Shown piece after piece: positions 1-8,037 of a stretch of DNA of 64,000 bases; position 1 is the first letter of the stretch; each line of letters starts with the position of its first letter. The stretch covers positions 62,001 to 126,000 of the forward strand of contig CAYFYB010000002.1 in assembly GCA_964347345.1 (NCBI GenBank), written 5' to 3'. Origin of the DNA: JAJISG01 sp964347345. Its GTDB lineage: Archaea; Thermoplasmatota; Thermoplasmata; RBG-16-68-12; JAJISG01. The notes beneath the pieces are model-generated. The model was not told where the DNA came from and did not search any database. It saw only the letters and a program-made list of their open reading frames with translations. A program made the translations under genes and the position numbers.

Positions 1-627
1 GTGACCCAGGAAGACCTTGGTAGGGCGGAGGTTGTGGAGGAGCGAAAGATTGGCGATGATGACATGACCTTCGTTACCGGATGCAAGGAGGCGGAGGCGG
101 TCTCCATCCTTCTTCGTGGAGGAACGGAGCACGTGGTGGACGAGGTCGAGAGGTCCTTGGACGATGCCATCAACGTGGCGCGGGCTGCTGTCGAGGATGG
201 CAAGATGCTCGCAGGGGGTGGCTCCGTCCAGACGGCTCTTTCCCTCTCCCTCAGGGACTATGCAGTCCCCGTTGGTGGCAGGGAGCAGATAGCCATCGAG
301 GCGTTCGCCGCGGCCCTGGAGGTCGTGCCTAGAACCCTGGCGGAGAACGCGGGCCTTGATCCCATAGACACCCTCATCGACCTGAGAAACGCTCACAAGA
401 AAGGCAGGAGGTACCATGGTGTTGACGTCCTCGCCGGCAAGGTCTCGGACATGAAGAAGCTCAACGTCCTGGAGCCTATGAGGGTCACGAAGCAGGCGGT
501 GGCCTCAGCAACGGACGCTGCCGTGATGGTCCTGAGGATCGACGACGTCATTGCCGCCAAGGAGTTCAGGGCTGGAGCGCCAGGCAAGAAAGGGGCCGAG
601 GAGGAGACGGAGAGCGAGTTCGACTGA
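1..627 (+). CDS. thsA: Thermosome subunit, C-terminal part (cut by window edge)
   Basis: This is the last 208 residues of a group II chaperonin subunit, the ATP-driven folding cage of the archaeal cytosol. The conserved stretches MLAGGGSVQ, the IAIEAFAAALEVVPRTLAENAG helix region and GLDPIDTLIDLR belong to the returning intermediate and equatorial domains of CCT/thermosome proteins. Full-length subunits have about 540 residues, so roughly 330 residues lie upstream of the window; the GTG at base 1 is simply the first in-frame codon, not the start. The protein ends in an acidic tail, EEETESEFD, rather than the Gly-Met-rich tail seen in many thermosomes. Which paralogue (alpha or beta) this is cannot be told, so the symbol is nominal. 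The next 200 bases hold no gene. Confidence 0.95.
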   Translation: MTQEDLGRAEVVEERKIGDDDMTFVTGCKEAEAVSILLRGGTEHVVDEVERSLDDAINVARAAVEDGKMLAGGGSVQTALSLSLRDYAVPVGGREQIAIEAFAAALEVVPRTLAENAGLDPIDTLIDLRNAHKKGRRYHGVDVLAGKVSDMKKLNVLEPMRVTKQAVASATDAAVMVLRIDDVIAAKEFRAGAPGKKGAEEETESEFD

Positions 628-834
628 GCTCCTCCTCTCCTACAGACCCCTAGAGTCCTGCCGTGGTTGTCCTCTTACCGAGAGGATCCACCGTCGGGTA
701 TGACCGACCTTGGAGGGCTTGCTTCTAGAGGGCTCTGAAGACTGGATGGAATCTCTGCCGGGGCATTTCCAGGCCTGGTACCCGCAGGGTAGAAATAAGA
801 TAGGTGGGATGTCAGGGAATCGGAGGAGAAGGCT

Positions 835-2130
835 TTGCTGCGGCTCCTGAAGGACCTGGTGGAGATCGAATCCGTTAACGACCCGGAACAGGGGAAAAGG
901 CCCACGGCGGATGGTGCCCATTTCATTAGAGACCAGCTGAGGGAAGGGGGAATTGAGAGCCAAATCGCTGAGACTAATGGTTTCTTCGCGGTCCGGGGAA
1001 CCCTGGGGAAGAGGAAGCCTAGGATACTTCTTCTGGGCCACTGGGATGTTGTGCCCGCGGGGGCGGTGTCCAGGTGGAAATATCCACCGTTTAGGCTCAC
1101 AGTGATGGAGGACAGAGCCTATGGGAGGGGATCGGTGGACGACAAGGGTAACGTGGCGGCCATGCTCACGGCTATGCCTGACATCCTGGAGAGGGGAGGA
1201 GAGGAGGTGGCCTTCGCCTTCACGGGAGACGAGGAGGTAGGCGGCCGCAACGGCGCAGGTGTCGTCGCCCGGGAAATCCAACCCGAGGTCGTCGTGAACG
1301 GCGATGGCCTTGGGCTAGAGATCATCAATAGGCGGCGTAACATCTTCCGCGCAGAATTATCCGCCCCCTCCGTACTACGAAGGACTAGGGGTGACGTGGA
1401 GGTGGTGAAGTTTGCCACGGAGACCAAAGGTCGGGAGACCCGCCACTCCGCCTACTTCGTCCCAGGAGTGGACAGTCACGCCCTGCTGGCGGCCTCTGAG
1501 TACGCCCTCAGAGAGAATCTTGCCGTGGTAAGCCTGCGAGGCGGCTTCGTGAAGGATAACGTGATCCCCGATGAGATTGAGGTCGAGTTCGTCCGAGAGT
1601 CGCGGATGGGTAGGAACGTGGTGGTGGATGACAGTCTGTCGGGGCTCCTCAGAGTCCTGATGCCCCTCTCCAGGATCACCTTCCCGACGGGTCCGAGCGT
1701 CTACGGCATCAACGTACTGCCGAACCTCTATTGGGGGGATGGAGAGCATCACATGAAGGTGGACATCCGAGCCATGACCCATGATGCTGCTGCCATCGAG
1801 GAGGCTGCCAAGGAGGTTCTGGACGAATTCGTACCGGAAGCCTCGATGAAGGTGTTGGCGGGGGAGGGATGCCTCATCACCAAGGAGAACTGTGCCCTAG
1901 TGAAGCTTGCCAAGGAGGTTGCGATGACGCTAGGGATACCGCCGAGGGTCGTGGAGCGCCAGGGAGCCAGCGACTCCCGCTATTTCTCTCCTAAGGGCAT
2001 CGACTGCATAGATTTCGGCCCCCTGGGAGGCAACATCCATGGGCCAAATGAGTACGTCATAGTCAGCAGCCTCGACAGGACGGCGAAGTTCTACACCGAG
2101 CTGGTCGCCCGTTTCCTCGGGTTAGACTGA
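835..2130 (+). CDS. M20-family metallopeptidase / deacylase (ArgE-DapE-like)
   Basis: Cytosolic zinc amidohydrolase of the M20 clan, the group holding acetylornithine deacetylase, succinyl-diaminopimelate desuccinylase and carboxypeptidases. Visible metal-site motifs are LLLGHWDVVPAG (His and Asp ligands), the bridging Asp in SVDDKGNVAAML, and the catalytic Glu pair in FTGDEEVGG. A dimerisation/lid domain follows in the middle and the C-terminal GNIHGPNEYV supplies a further metal ligand. Length, 431 residues, is normal. The start is a TTG preceded by GGAGGAGAA about 5 bases upstream; no ATG sits in a better place. The exact substrate is not deducible: both neighbours are unrelated and no arginine or lysine biosynthesis gene is next to it. 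A second M20 gene begins at 63000. Confidence 0.9.
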   Translation: MLRLLKDLVEIESVNDPEQGKRPTADGAHFIRDQLREGGIESQIAETNGFFAVRGTLGKRKPRILLLGHWDVVPAGAVSRWKYPPFRLTVMEDRAYGRGSVDDKGNVAAMLTAMPDILERGGEEVAFAFTGDEEVGGRNGAGVVAREIQPEVVVNGDGLGLEIINRRRNIFRAELSAPSVLRRTRGDVEVVKFATETKGRETRHSAYFVPGVDSHALLAASEYALRENLAVVSLRGGFVKDNVIPDEIEVEFVRESRMGRNVVVDDSLSGLLRVLMPLSRITFPTGPSVYGINVLPNLYWGDGEHHMKVDIRAMTHDAAAIEEAAKEVLDEFVPEASMKVLAGEGCLITKENCALVKLAKEVAMTLGIPPRVVERQGASDSRYFSPKGIDCIDFGPLGGNIHGPNEYVIVSSLDRTAKFYTELVARFLGLD

Positions 2131-2152
2131 AGCTGGAGCCGATGCAACTCCG

Positions 2153-2950
2153 TTAGGACTTCCCGCTCTTGGCCTTGTGAAAGACCTCCAGAGCCTCCTT
2201 TGGCGTGAGATCCTCCTGCACGACGGCTCTGATAGCTCTTATCATGGCGACGGGGTTGTCGGATTGCCATATGTTCCGGCCCATGTCCACACCCGATGCC
2301 CCCTCTTGGATGGCGTTGTAGGCCATCTCCATAGCATCCAGCTCTGTCTCCAGCTTCGGTCCGCCAGCGATAACGATGGGTACAGGGCAGCCCTCGACAA
2401 CTTGGGTGAAGTCCTCGCAGTAGTAGGTCTTCACAAAGCTGGCCCCGAGTTCCGCGGCGATCCTGCAGCAGAGGGATAGGTACCGGGCGTCTCGCTTCTC
2501 CAGCTCCTTTCCCACGGCAGTGACGGCCAGAACGGGGATGCCGTACTCGTTCCCCTCGTCGACTAGTTTTGCTAGGTTGAGAAGGGTCTGTTTCTCGTGT
2601 TCTGTACCCACGAAGATGGAGAGGGCCATGGCGGAGGCGTTCAGCCGAAGGGCTTCCTTCACCGACGTTGCTATGCCTTCGTCCGAGAGGTCCCTGCCCA
2701 CTATGCTTACTCCCCCGGAAACCCGGAGGACTATGGGGACGTTGCTGAGGGGATCCACATCGTTCCTCACCACGCCCCGGGTTATCATGAGGGCGTCCGC
2801 GTAGGGTATCAGAGGCCGCAGGGTCTTTCCAGGGTCCTCCAGCCTGTGGGTGGGCCCCAGAAAGTAGCCGTGGTCTGCGGCGAGCATCACCGTCCGCCCG
2901 GTGTCGGGCTTGAGAATGCGCGCCAGTCGGTTTCTCATTCCCCAATCCAT
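2153..2950 (-). CDS. LsrF-like class I aldolase / thiolase
   Basis: TIM-barrel class I aldolase of the DeoC/FbaB superfamily. The N-terminal motif pattern MDWGMRNRL, TGRTVMLAADHGYFLGPT and the C-terminal GASGVDMGRNIWQSDNPVAM match LsrF, the bacterial thiolase that degrades phosphorylated autoinducer-2, more closely than ordinary archaeal fructose-bisphosphate aldolases; this is from memory of the family, not a search. The Schiff-base lysine is expected in SFVKTYYCEDF. The chosen ATG lies 9 bases after a GAGGGGG ribosome-binding sequence; a TTG 18 bases further upstream would overlap that site. The gene lies downstream of, and codirectional with, a zinc polyol/threonine-type dehydrogenase, so the pair probably handles a sugar or sugar-phosphate intermediate. 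2-amino-3,7-dideoxy-hept-6-ulosonate synthase is the main alternative. Confidence 0.85.
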   Translation of the reverse strand: MDWGMRNRLARILKPDTGRTVMLAADHGYFLGPTHRLEDPGKTLRPLIPYADALMITRGVVRNDVDPLSNVPIVLRVSGGVSIVGRDLSDEGIATSVKEALRLNASAMALSIFVGTEHEKQTLLNLAKLVDEGNEYGIPVLAVTAVGKELEKRDARYLSLCCRIAAELGASFVKTYYCEDFTQVVEGCPVPIVIAGGPKLETELDAMEMAYNAIQEGASGVDMGRNIWQSDNPVAMIRAIRAVVQEDLTPKEALEVFHKAKSGKS

Positions 2951-3047
2951 TCTCTCAATCCCCCTCAAGTCACACGGTGGGACCAGCCTTGGGTCCCGTC
3001 GGGGTCGGGGGTCAGAAGGGACCTGAAGCTAATAGAGTTATCGGAGC

Positions 3048-4070
3048 CTACGGAACGATGATGACCTTGAGGGATTCGGCCTTCCAAGAGACGTCCACAG
3101 CCTTCTGGAAGTCGGCCAGGGGGAAGCTATGGCTGACCAGGGACCTCACGTCCACAACCCCCTCGCTTATCATCGCCAGGGCCCTCCTCGTCTCCGATTC
3201 GGTGGCGGCGTTGCTGCTGAGCAATGATATCTCCCTGGTCACTAGGTCACTCGCTCCCGCGAGAGTGGCGCTTGCCTCCAAGATGCCGATCAGCCCTATC
3301 CTTCCCCCGGCCCTGACAGCCTGCATGGCCTGCCTCAAGGCCCTGGGGTTGCCTGAAGCCACCACCACCAAGTCAGCGCCCCTACCGCCCGTCATCCGTC
3401 CCACACGCGAAGCCAGATCCTCCTCCAAGGGGTTGACCACCGCGTCCGCGCCTGCCTTCCCAGCAAATTCGAGACGATGGGGGCTGACCTCGCTGACCAT
3501 CACCTGACGGGCCCCGTAGCGCGGGAGAATCTGAAGAGTGAGGAGTCCCATGGGACCGGCCCCAGCCACCAGGACATCCATTTCCTCGATGGCCCCGAAC
3601 CGGTCCAGGGCCCTGATGCAGCAAGCCAGGGGCTCTATGAAGGCGCCCTCCTCGAAGGAAAGGTCGTCAGGAATCTTCAGGACGCCACCGTGGCTCACGT
3701 TCCAGGCGGGAACCCGGAAGAATTCGGAGAAGCCCCCAGGTTCGAGGTGCCATCTTCGATACTCCGGGCACATCGTTTCGCTTCCGCGAAGACAGTACTC
3801 GCACTCGTAACAGGGAACGTGGTGATGGGGGAACACCCTCTCGCCCAGTTCCAGGCCCTCGACCCCAGGACCGACATCGACGAGGACCCCCACGGCCTCA
3901 TGCCCCAACGTGGGAGGGGCCGCTGTGTACTCCCCCTGAATCTTCTCCAAATCCGAGCCGCAGAGACCACATGCTTTCATCTCAACCAAGAGATCGCCGG
4001 GCCCGACGGAAGGTGAAGGGACCTCTCTCACCCTTACCTCGCCAGGACCCTCAAGGAGGACTGTCTTCAC
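3048..4070 (-). CDS. Zinc-dependent medium-chain dehydrogenase (sorbitol/threonine DH type)
   Basis: NAD(P)-dependent alcohol or polyol dehydrogenase. The GroES-like N-terminal half shows the catalytic-zinc Cys in ACGLCGSDLEK and the His-Glu pair in LGHEAVG; the structural zinc site is CYECEYCLRGSETMC. The Rossmann half contains VLVAGAGPMGLLTLQ followed by GADAVVNP and DLVVVASG. Translation from the GTG at 4070 gives 340 residues, the family norm; the open frame continues about 110 codons upstream into the CDC48 promoter region but that part has no family similarity. A TTG four codons earlier (4082) is an alternative start. It is followed on the same strand by the LsrF-like aldolase, which suggests one sugar or polyol pathway; the substrate is unknown. 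Confidence 0.9.
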   Translation of the reverse strand: MKTVLLEGPGEVRVREVPSPSVGPGDLLVEMKACGLCGSDLEKIQGEYTAAPPTLGHEAVGVLVDVGPGVEGLELGERVFPHHHVPCYECEYCLRGSETMCPEYRRWHLEPGGFSEFFRVPAWNVSHGGVLKIPDDLSFEEGAFIEPLACCIRALDRFGAIEEMDVLVAGAGPMGLLTLQILPRYGARQVMVSEVSPHRLEFAGKAGADAVVNPLEEDLASRVGRMTGGRGADLVVVASGNPRALRQAMQAVRAGGRIGLIGILEASATLAGASDLVTREISLLSSNAATESETRRALAMISEGVVDVRSLVSHSFPLADFQKAVDVSWKAESLKVIIVP

Positions 4071-4191
4071 TTCCTCGTTCAATGGCCCCTTCGATATTTG
4101 AATGGATGGGTAGCCGGCAACCCCAGGGGAGCGACAGGGTATCTTCCCTTCAGGTTCCGACGCAGCCGTGCTGGTGGTACTTCTGGATGCG

Positions 4192-4199
4192 TTTATATA
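4192..4199 (+). promoter_or_regulatory. TATA box of the CDC48-Hsp20 operon
   Basis: An 8-base TTTATATA lies about 60 bases before the CDC48 start codon, a good archaeal box A. Transcription should begin near 4220, leaving a leader of about 35 bases that carries a strong GGAGG ribosome-binding site at 4246-4250. This makes CDC48 one of the leadered genes in the window. Confidence 0.65.
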
Positions 4200-4257
4200 G
4201 AAGGGCTCACATATGTTTAAAGCGTATCTCCCTACAGGGTCGTAAGGAGGATTTGTG

Positions 4258-6441
4258 ATGACAGAAAGAGTACTGAGGGTCGCAGAGGCCAAAACGAAGG
4301 ACGTCGGCAGGGGAATCGCTCGCATCGACCCTGCAGTCATGAAGGTACTCCAGCTGACGCCAGGCGACGTTATCGCCGTTGAGGGAAAGAAGAGGACCGT
4401 GGCCATTTGCTGGCCTGGCTATCCAGAGGATGAGAACAGAGGAGTCATCAGAATCGATGGGAACATCCGTAGGAACGCGGAGGTAGGGATTGATGACAAG
4501 GTCGGGGCTACGAGGATCCACCCAAAGTACGCCGAGAAGGTCACCCTCGCCCCCGCGGAGTCCCTCCGAATAATGGGCGCCGGAGAATACCTTTCCCAGC
4601 TCCTCGAAGGCAGGGCCCTTACACGGGGAGACGTCATAGAGATCAACGTCATGGGCCGAAAGCTGGACCTAGTCGTGGTCTCCTTCTCGCCGGCGACGGA
4701 GGCCGTCATTATCCAGCGGTCCACCCAGATAGCGGTGAGGGAGAGGCCGGCTGCCGAGGTGCTCAAGGTTCCTCGGATCACCTACGAAGACATCGGCGGG
4801 CTGCACGATGAGATCAGAAAAGTCCGTGAGATGATCGAGCTGCCTCTCAGGCACCCAGAGATCTTCGAGAGGCTTGGCGTGGAGGCCCCCAAGGGAGTCC
4901 TTCTCCACGGTCCTCCCGGCACCGGGAAGACCTTGCTGGCGAGGGCGGTGGCCAATGAGACCAACGCATCCTTCTTCGCCATATCAGGTCCAGAAATCAT
5001 GTCGAAGTTCTACGGTCAGAGCGAGGAGAACCTGAGGGAGATATTCAACAAGGCCGACGAGGATGCCCCCAGCATCATCTTCATCGACGAAATCGATTCC
5101 ATCGCACCGAAGCGGGATGAGGTCGTCGGTGAGGTGGAGAGGAGGGTGGTGGCCCAGCTCCTATCCCTGATGGACGGCCTCAAGGGCCGCGGCAAGGTGG
5201 TGGTCATCGGTGCTACGAACCGGCCGGGAGCCCTGGATCCCGCCCTCAGACGACCCGGGCGCTTTGACAGGGAGATTGAGATCGGGATTCCGAAGAGGGA
5301 TGCCAGGCTCGAAATCCTACAGATCCACACGAGAGGAATGCCCTTGGCAAAGGATGTGGACCTGAGCAGGTTGTCGGACCTTACTCACGGCTACGTGGGA
5401 GCCGACTTGGAGGCCCTCTGCAAGGAGGGCGCCATGAGGGCCCTGCGTCGAGTTCTCCCGGAGATGGACCTGGAGGTTGAACAGATCCCCCTTGAGATAC
5501 TGAACAAGCTAACGGTCAGTCGTGACGATTTCATGCAGGCCTTCCGGGAGATGGAGCCCACGACCATGCGGGAGGTCTTCATTGAGAGCCCTAACGTGAA
5601 ATGGGAGGACGTCGGAGGCCTGGAGGAGGCCAAGCAGGAGCTTCAGGAATCGGTGGAGTGGCCCCTTAAGTTCGGGAAGGTCTTCAGCCACGCTGGGGCG
5701 ACACCACCTAAGGGCGTGCTCCTCTTCGGTCCGCCCGGTACGGGGAAGACATTGCTGGCGCGGGCGGTAGCAACGGAGGCAGAGGCCAACTTCATCAGCG
5801 TTCGGGGTCCCGAGTTCCTCTCGAAGTGGGTAGGCGAGAGCGAGAGGGCCGTACGGGAGACCTTCAGGAAAGCCAAGCAGGCTGCACCGTGCGTCATCTT
5901 CTTCGACGAGGTAGATTCCATCACCCCTGCCAGGGGAGGGAGCGCGGACAGCAGGGTGACAGAGAGGGTGATCTCCCAGATGCTTGTGGAGTTGGATGGA
6001 CTCGAGGTGCTTCACAACGTGACGGTCATTGCCGCCACCAACAGGCCGGACATGCTGGACCCTGCCTTCCTGCGACCAGGGCGCTTCGACCGCATAATAT
6101 ACGTCCCGCCGCCCGACCTGGAAGCAAGGAGGGAGATCTTCAAGATTCACACCCAGCGCAAGCCCCTGAGCAGGGACGTAAGCCTAGATGAGCTGTCCAA
6201 AGAGACCGAAGGGTTCACCGGGGCTGATATCGCAGCCCTGTGCAACGAGGCCTCCATGCTGTCCATCAGGGAGTACGTCCAAGCCGGAGGTTCGCTTGAG
6301 GACGAGGCGGTCAAAAGCCTAAAGATAGAGAGGCGCCATTTTGAAACGGCTATGGAGAAGGTAACGCCAAAGAGGCGTCAGGAGATGGAGAAGTATGCAG
6401 ACATCTCCAGGAAGTTCAAGACGGGAATAGAGGTGGCATGA
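4258..6441 (+). CDS. cdc48: CDC48/VAT-type AAA+ ATPase
   Basis: Double-ring AAA+ unfoldase, the archaeal p97/VAT homologue that extracts and unfolds proteins, probably feeding the proteasome. Residues about 1-170 form the N-domain (double-psi barrel plus second subdomain; LTPGDVIAVEGKKRT is visible). D1 has Walker A HGPPGTGKTLLARAVANE near residue 218 and Walker B IIFIDEIDSIAPKR; D2 has Walker A FGPPGTGKT near residue 493 and VIFFDEVDSI. The Arg-finger regions RPGRFDREIEIG and RPGRFDRIIYVP are intact. Total is 727 residues, normal for VAT. ATG 4258 is chosen because GGAGG ends 7 bases upstream; a GTG one codon earlier is possible. The stop overlaps the Hsp20 start by four bases (ATGA), so the two are translated as a pair. 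Confidence 0.97.
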   Translation: MTERVLRVAEAKTKDVGRGIARIDPAVMKVLQLTPGDVIAVEGKKRTVAICWPGYPEDENRGVIRIDGNIRRNAEVGIDDKVGATRIHPKYAEKVTLAPAESLRIMGAGEYLSQLLEGRALTRGDVIEINVMGRKLDLVVVSFSPATEAVIIQRSTQIAVRERPAAEVLKVPRITYEDIGGLHDEIRKVREMIELPLRHPEIFERLGVEAPKGVLLHGPPGTGKTLLARAVANETNASFFAISGPEIMSKFYGQSEENLREIFNKADEDAPSIIFIDEIDSIAPKRDEVVGEVERRVVAQLLSLMDGLKGRGKVVVIGATNRPGALDPALRRPGRFDREIEIGIPKRDARLEILQIHTRGMPLAKDVDLSRLSDLTHGYVGADLEALCKEGAMRALRRVLPEMDLEVEQIPLEILNKLTVSRDDFMQAFREMEPTTMREVFIESPNVKWEDVGGLEEAKQELQESVEWPLKFGKVFSHAGATPPKGVLLFGPPGTGKTLLARAVATEAEANFISVRGPEFLSKWVGESERAVRETFRKAKQAAPCVIFFDEVDSITPARGGSADSRVTERVISQMLVELDGLEVLHNVTVIAATNRPDMLDPAFLRPGRFDRIIYVPPPDLEARREIFKIHTQRKPLSRDVSLDELSKETEGFTGADIAALCNEASMLSIREYVQAGGSLEDEAVKSLKIERRHFETAMEKVTPKRRQEMEKYADISRKFKTGIEVA

Positions 6442-6959
6442 TGGGAGACAAGAGGAGAAAAGGATGGCCCTTCGGCGAGGACGACGATTTCTTCGAGCAT
6501 TTCGAAGAAGTCTTCGAGGAGATGCGAAAGAGGATGGAGAAGATTCTGTCGGGAGCCGTTAAGGACCTGGACAAGGCGAAGCCCTTCGTCTGGGGGTACT
6601 CCTTCAGAATGGGTCCGGACGGGAAGCCCCAGTTTCGCCAGTTCGGTGACACGGAAGTCCTAAGACCTTGGACCGGGGAGACAGGTCGGGAGCCTCTGAC
6701 AGACGTCATTGAGAGGGAGGACACGGTCTCCATCACCGTCGAACTGCCAGGGGTAGAGAAGGAGGAAATAGACCTCCGCACGACGCCCACTACGGTCGCC
6801 ATCAAGGTGGACAACCCTCAAAGGCGCTACTACAAAGAGGTGGACCTGCCAGTCGCGGTGGACCCAGACTCCATCAAGGCGACCTTCAAGAACGGTGTCC
6901 TCGACATTATGCTGAGGAAGGGCGAGAGGGACACCGGAAAGAAGGTAAGGATCGACTGA
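6438..6959 (+). CDS. hsp20: Small heat-shock protein (Hsp20/alpha-crystallin)
   Basis: ATP-independent holdase that oligomerises and binds unfolding proteins. Residues about 85-173 form the alpha-crystallin domain: PLTDVIEREDTVSITVELPG, then KEEIDLR, and YYKEVDLPVAVDPDSIKATFKNGVLDIML, ending in a short tail. The N-terminal arm is long, rich in Phe, Glu and Lys (DDDFFEHFEEVFEEMRKRME) and probably helical. Its start codon overlaps the CDC48 stop codon; a second in-frame ATG follows immediately. Co-transcription with the CDC48 unfoldase makes functional sense, since substrates held by Hsp20 could be handed to an unfoldase. The C-terminal IXI motif used for oligomer contacts is not obvious. Confidence 0.95.
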   Translation: MMGDKRRKGWPFGEDDDFFEHFEEVFEEMRKRMEKILSGAVKDLDKAKPFVWGYSFRMGPDGKPQFRQFGDTEVLRPWTGETGREPLTDVIEREDTVSITVELPGVEKEEIDLRTTPTTVAIKVDNPQRRYYKEVDLPVAVDPDSIKATFKNGVLDIMLRKGERDTGKKVRID

Positions 6960-6961
6960 TA

Positions 6962-7990
6962 TCAGCGCTTAAGGACAACCTTGCCAAAGTGCTCGCCCCT
7001 CTCCAGAAGCTCCAGGGCGATCCGGGCCTTCTGGAGGGGGAGGATGGAATGAACCACGGGTTTCAGCCGACCCGCCCAGAGGAGGTCCAGGGCGCTTGAG
7101 AGCTCGGACCTGCTCGCCATGGTGGAGCCCATTATCCTCAGCTGCTTCCAGAAGACCATCCTGATGTCTGTCTCCCCCCGGGGACCGGTGGTGGCACCGC
7201 AGGTGACCAAACGACCCTCCTTAGCCAGGGCTCGAAGGCTCTTCTTCCATGTCGCCTCCCCCACTGTCTCCACCACCACATCCACGCCCCTCTTGCCGGT
7301 GAGCTCCCACACCACCCTCTCGAAGGGCTCTTCCCGATGGTTGATGACGATGTCGGCCCCCAGCTCCTGGGCTTTCCTGAGCTTCTCCTCGGTGCTGGAG
7401 GTGGCGATCACCCTGGCACCGCACACCTTTGCTATCTGAATGGCGGCCCCCGCCACGCCTCCCCCCGCCCCCAGGACCAAGACGTCCTCCCCGGGGCGTA
7501 CTCTGGCCTTCGTTACGAGCATTCTCCAGGCCGTCATGAAGACCAGGGGGAAGGCTGCAACCTCCTCGAAGGAGAGTCCATCTTTCATGGGAAGGACGTT
7601 CCTCGCCGGTACCTTCACGAATTCGGCATGGGTCCCGTTGGCATGCTCACCCAGGATTCCATACCTTACGCAGAGGCTGTCCTCCCCTCGGAGGCAGTAC
7701 TCGCACTTTCCACAGCTCAGCCCTGGATTGATGACAACGAGGTCGCCCCGCTGCACGCCTTCCACCTTCCTCCCGACAACTTCGATTGTACCGGCACCAT
7801 CGGCCCCTAGGATGTGGGGGAAGGTCAGCTTGAGTCCCGGCAGCCCATCCCTCACGAAGAGGTCCAGGTGGTTCAGGGCGGAGGCTTTCAGCCTAACGAG
7901 GACCTCCCCTTCAGATATCTCCGGTTCTGGTACGTCGACGTACTGAAGGACCTCTGGCCCTCCGTGCTCGAATATGGCGACCGCCTTCAT
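6962..7990 (-). CDS. Zinc-type alcohol dehydrogenase / quinone-oxidoreductase-like protein
   Basis: Medium-chain dehydrogenase of 342 residues. The N-terminal GroES-like domain has the QOR-like opening MKAVAIFEHGGPEVLQYVDV and a structural zinc site CGKCEYCLRGEDSLC; the Rossmann fold contains VLVLGAGGGVAGAAIQIAK, and the end HFGKVVLKR is typical of quinone reductases. The position that carries the catalytic Cys in true alcohol dehydrogenases reads KASALNHLDLFVRDG, with Asn-His instead of Cys, so zinc catalysis may be absent while the structural zinc is kept. The ATG is preceded by AAGGGG. The gene ends two bases after Hsp20, transcribed toward it. Substrate unknown. Confidence 0.9.
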   Translation of the reverse strand: MKAVAIFEHGGPEVLQYVDVPEPEISEGEVLVRLKASALNHLDLFVRDGLPGLKLTFPHILGADGAGTIEVVGRKVEGVQRGDLVVINPGLSCGKCEYCLRGEDSLCVRYGILGEHANGTHAEFVKVPARNVLPMKDGLSFEEVAAFPLVFMTAWRMLVTKARVRPGEDVLVLGAGGGVAGAAIQIAKVCGARVIATSSTEEKLRKAQELGADIVINHREEPFERVVWELTGKRGVDVVVETVGEATWKKSLRALAKEGRLVTCGATTGPRGETDIRMVFWKQLRIMGSTMASRSELSSALDLLWAGRLKPVVHSILPLQKARIALELLERGEHFGKVVLKR

Positions 7991-8037
7991 GGAGACCCCT
8001 TGGAGCTAAAGGTCCCCTCGTCTTAATGCTTTCATCC

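Noticed and set aside
670..686. Inverted repeat TCCTCT/AGAGGA after the thermosome gene as a terminator
   Set aside because: The stem is only 6 bp, lacks a T tract, and archaeal termination does not rely on such hairpins.
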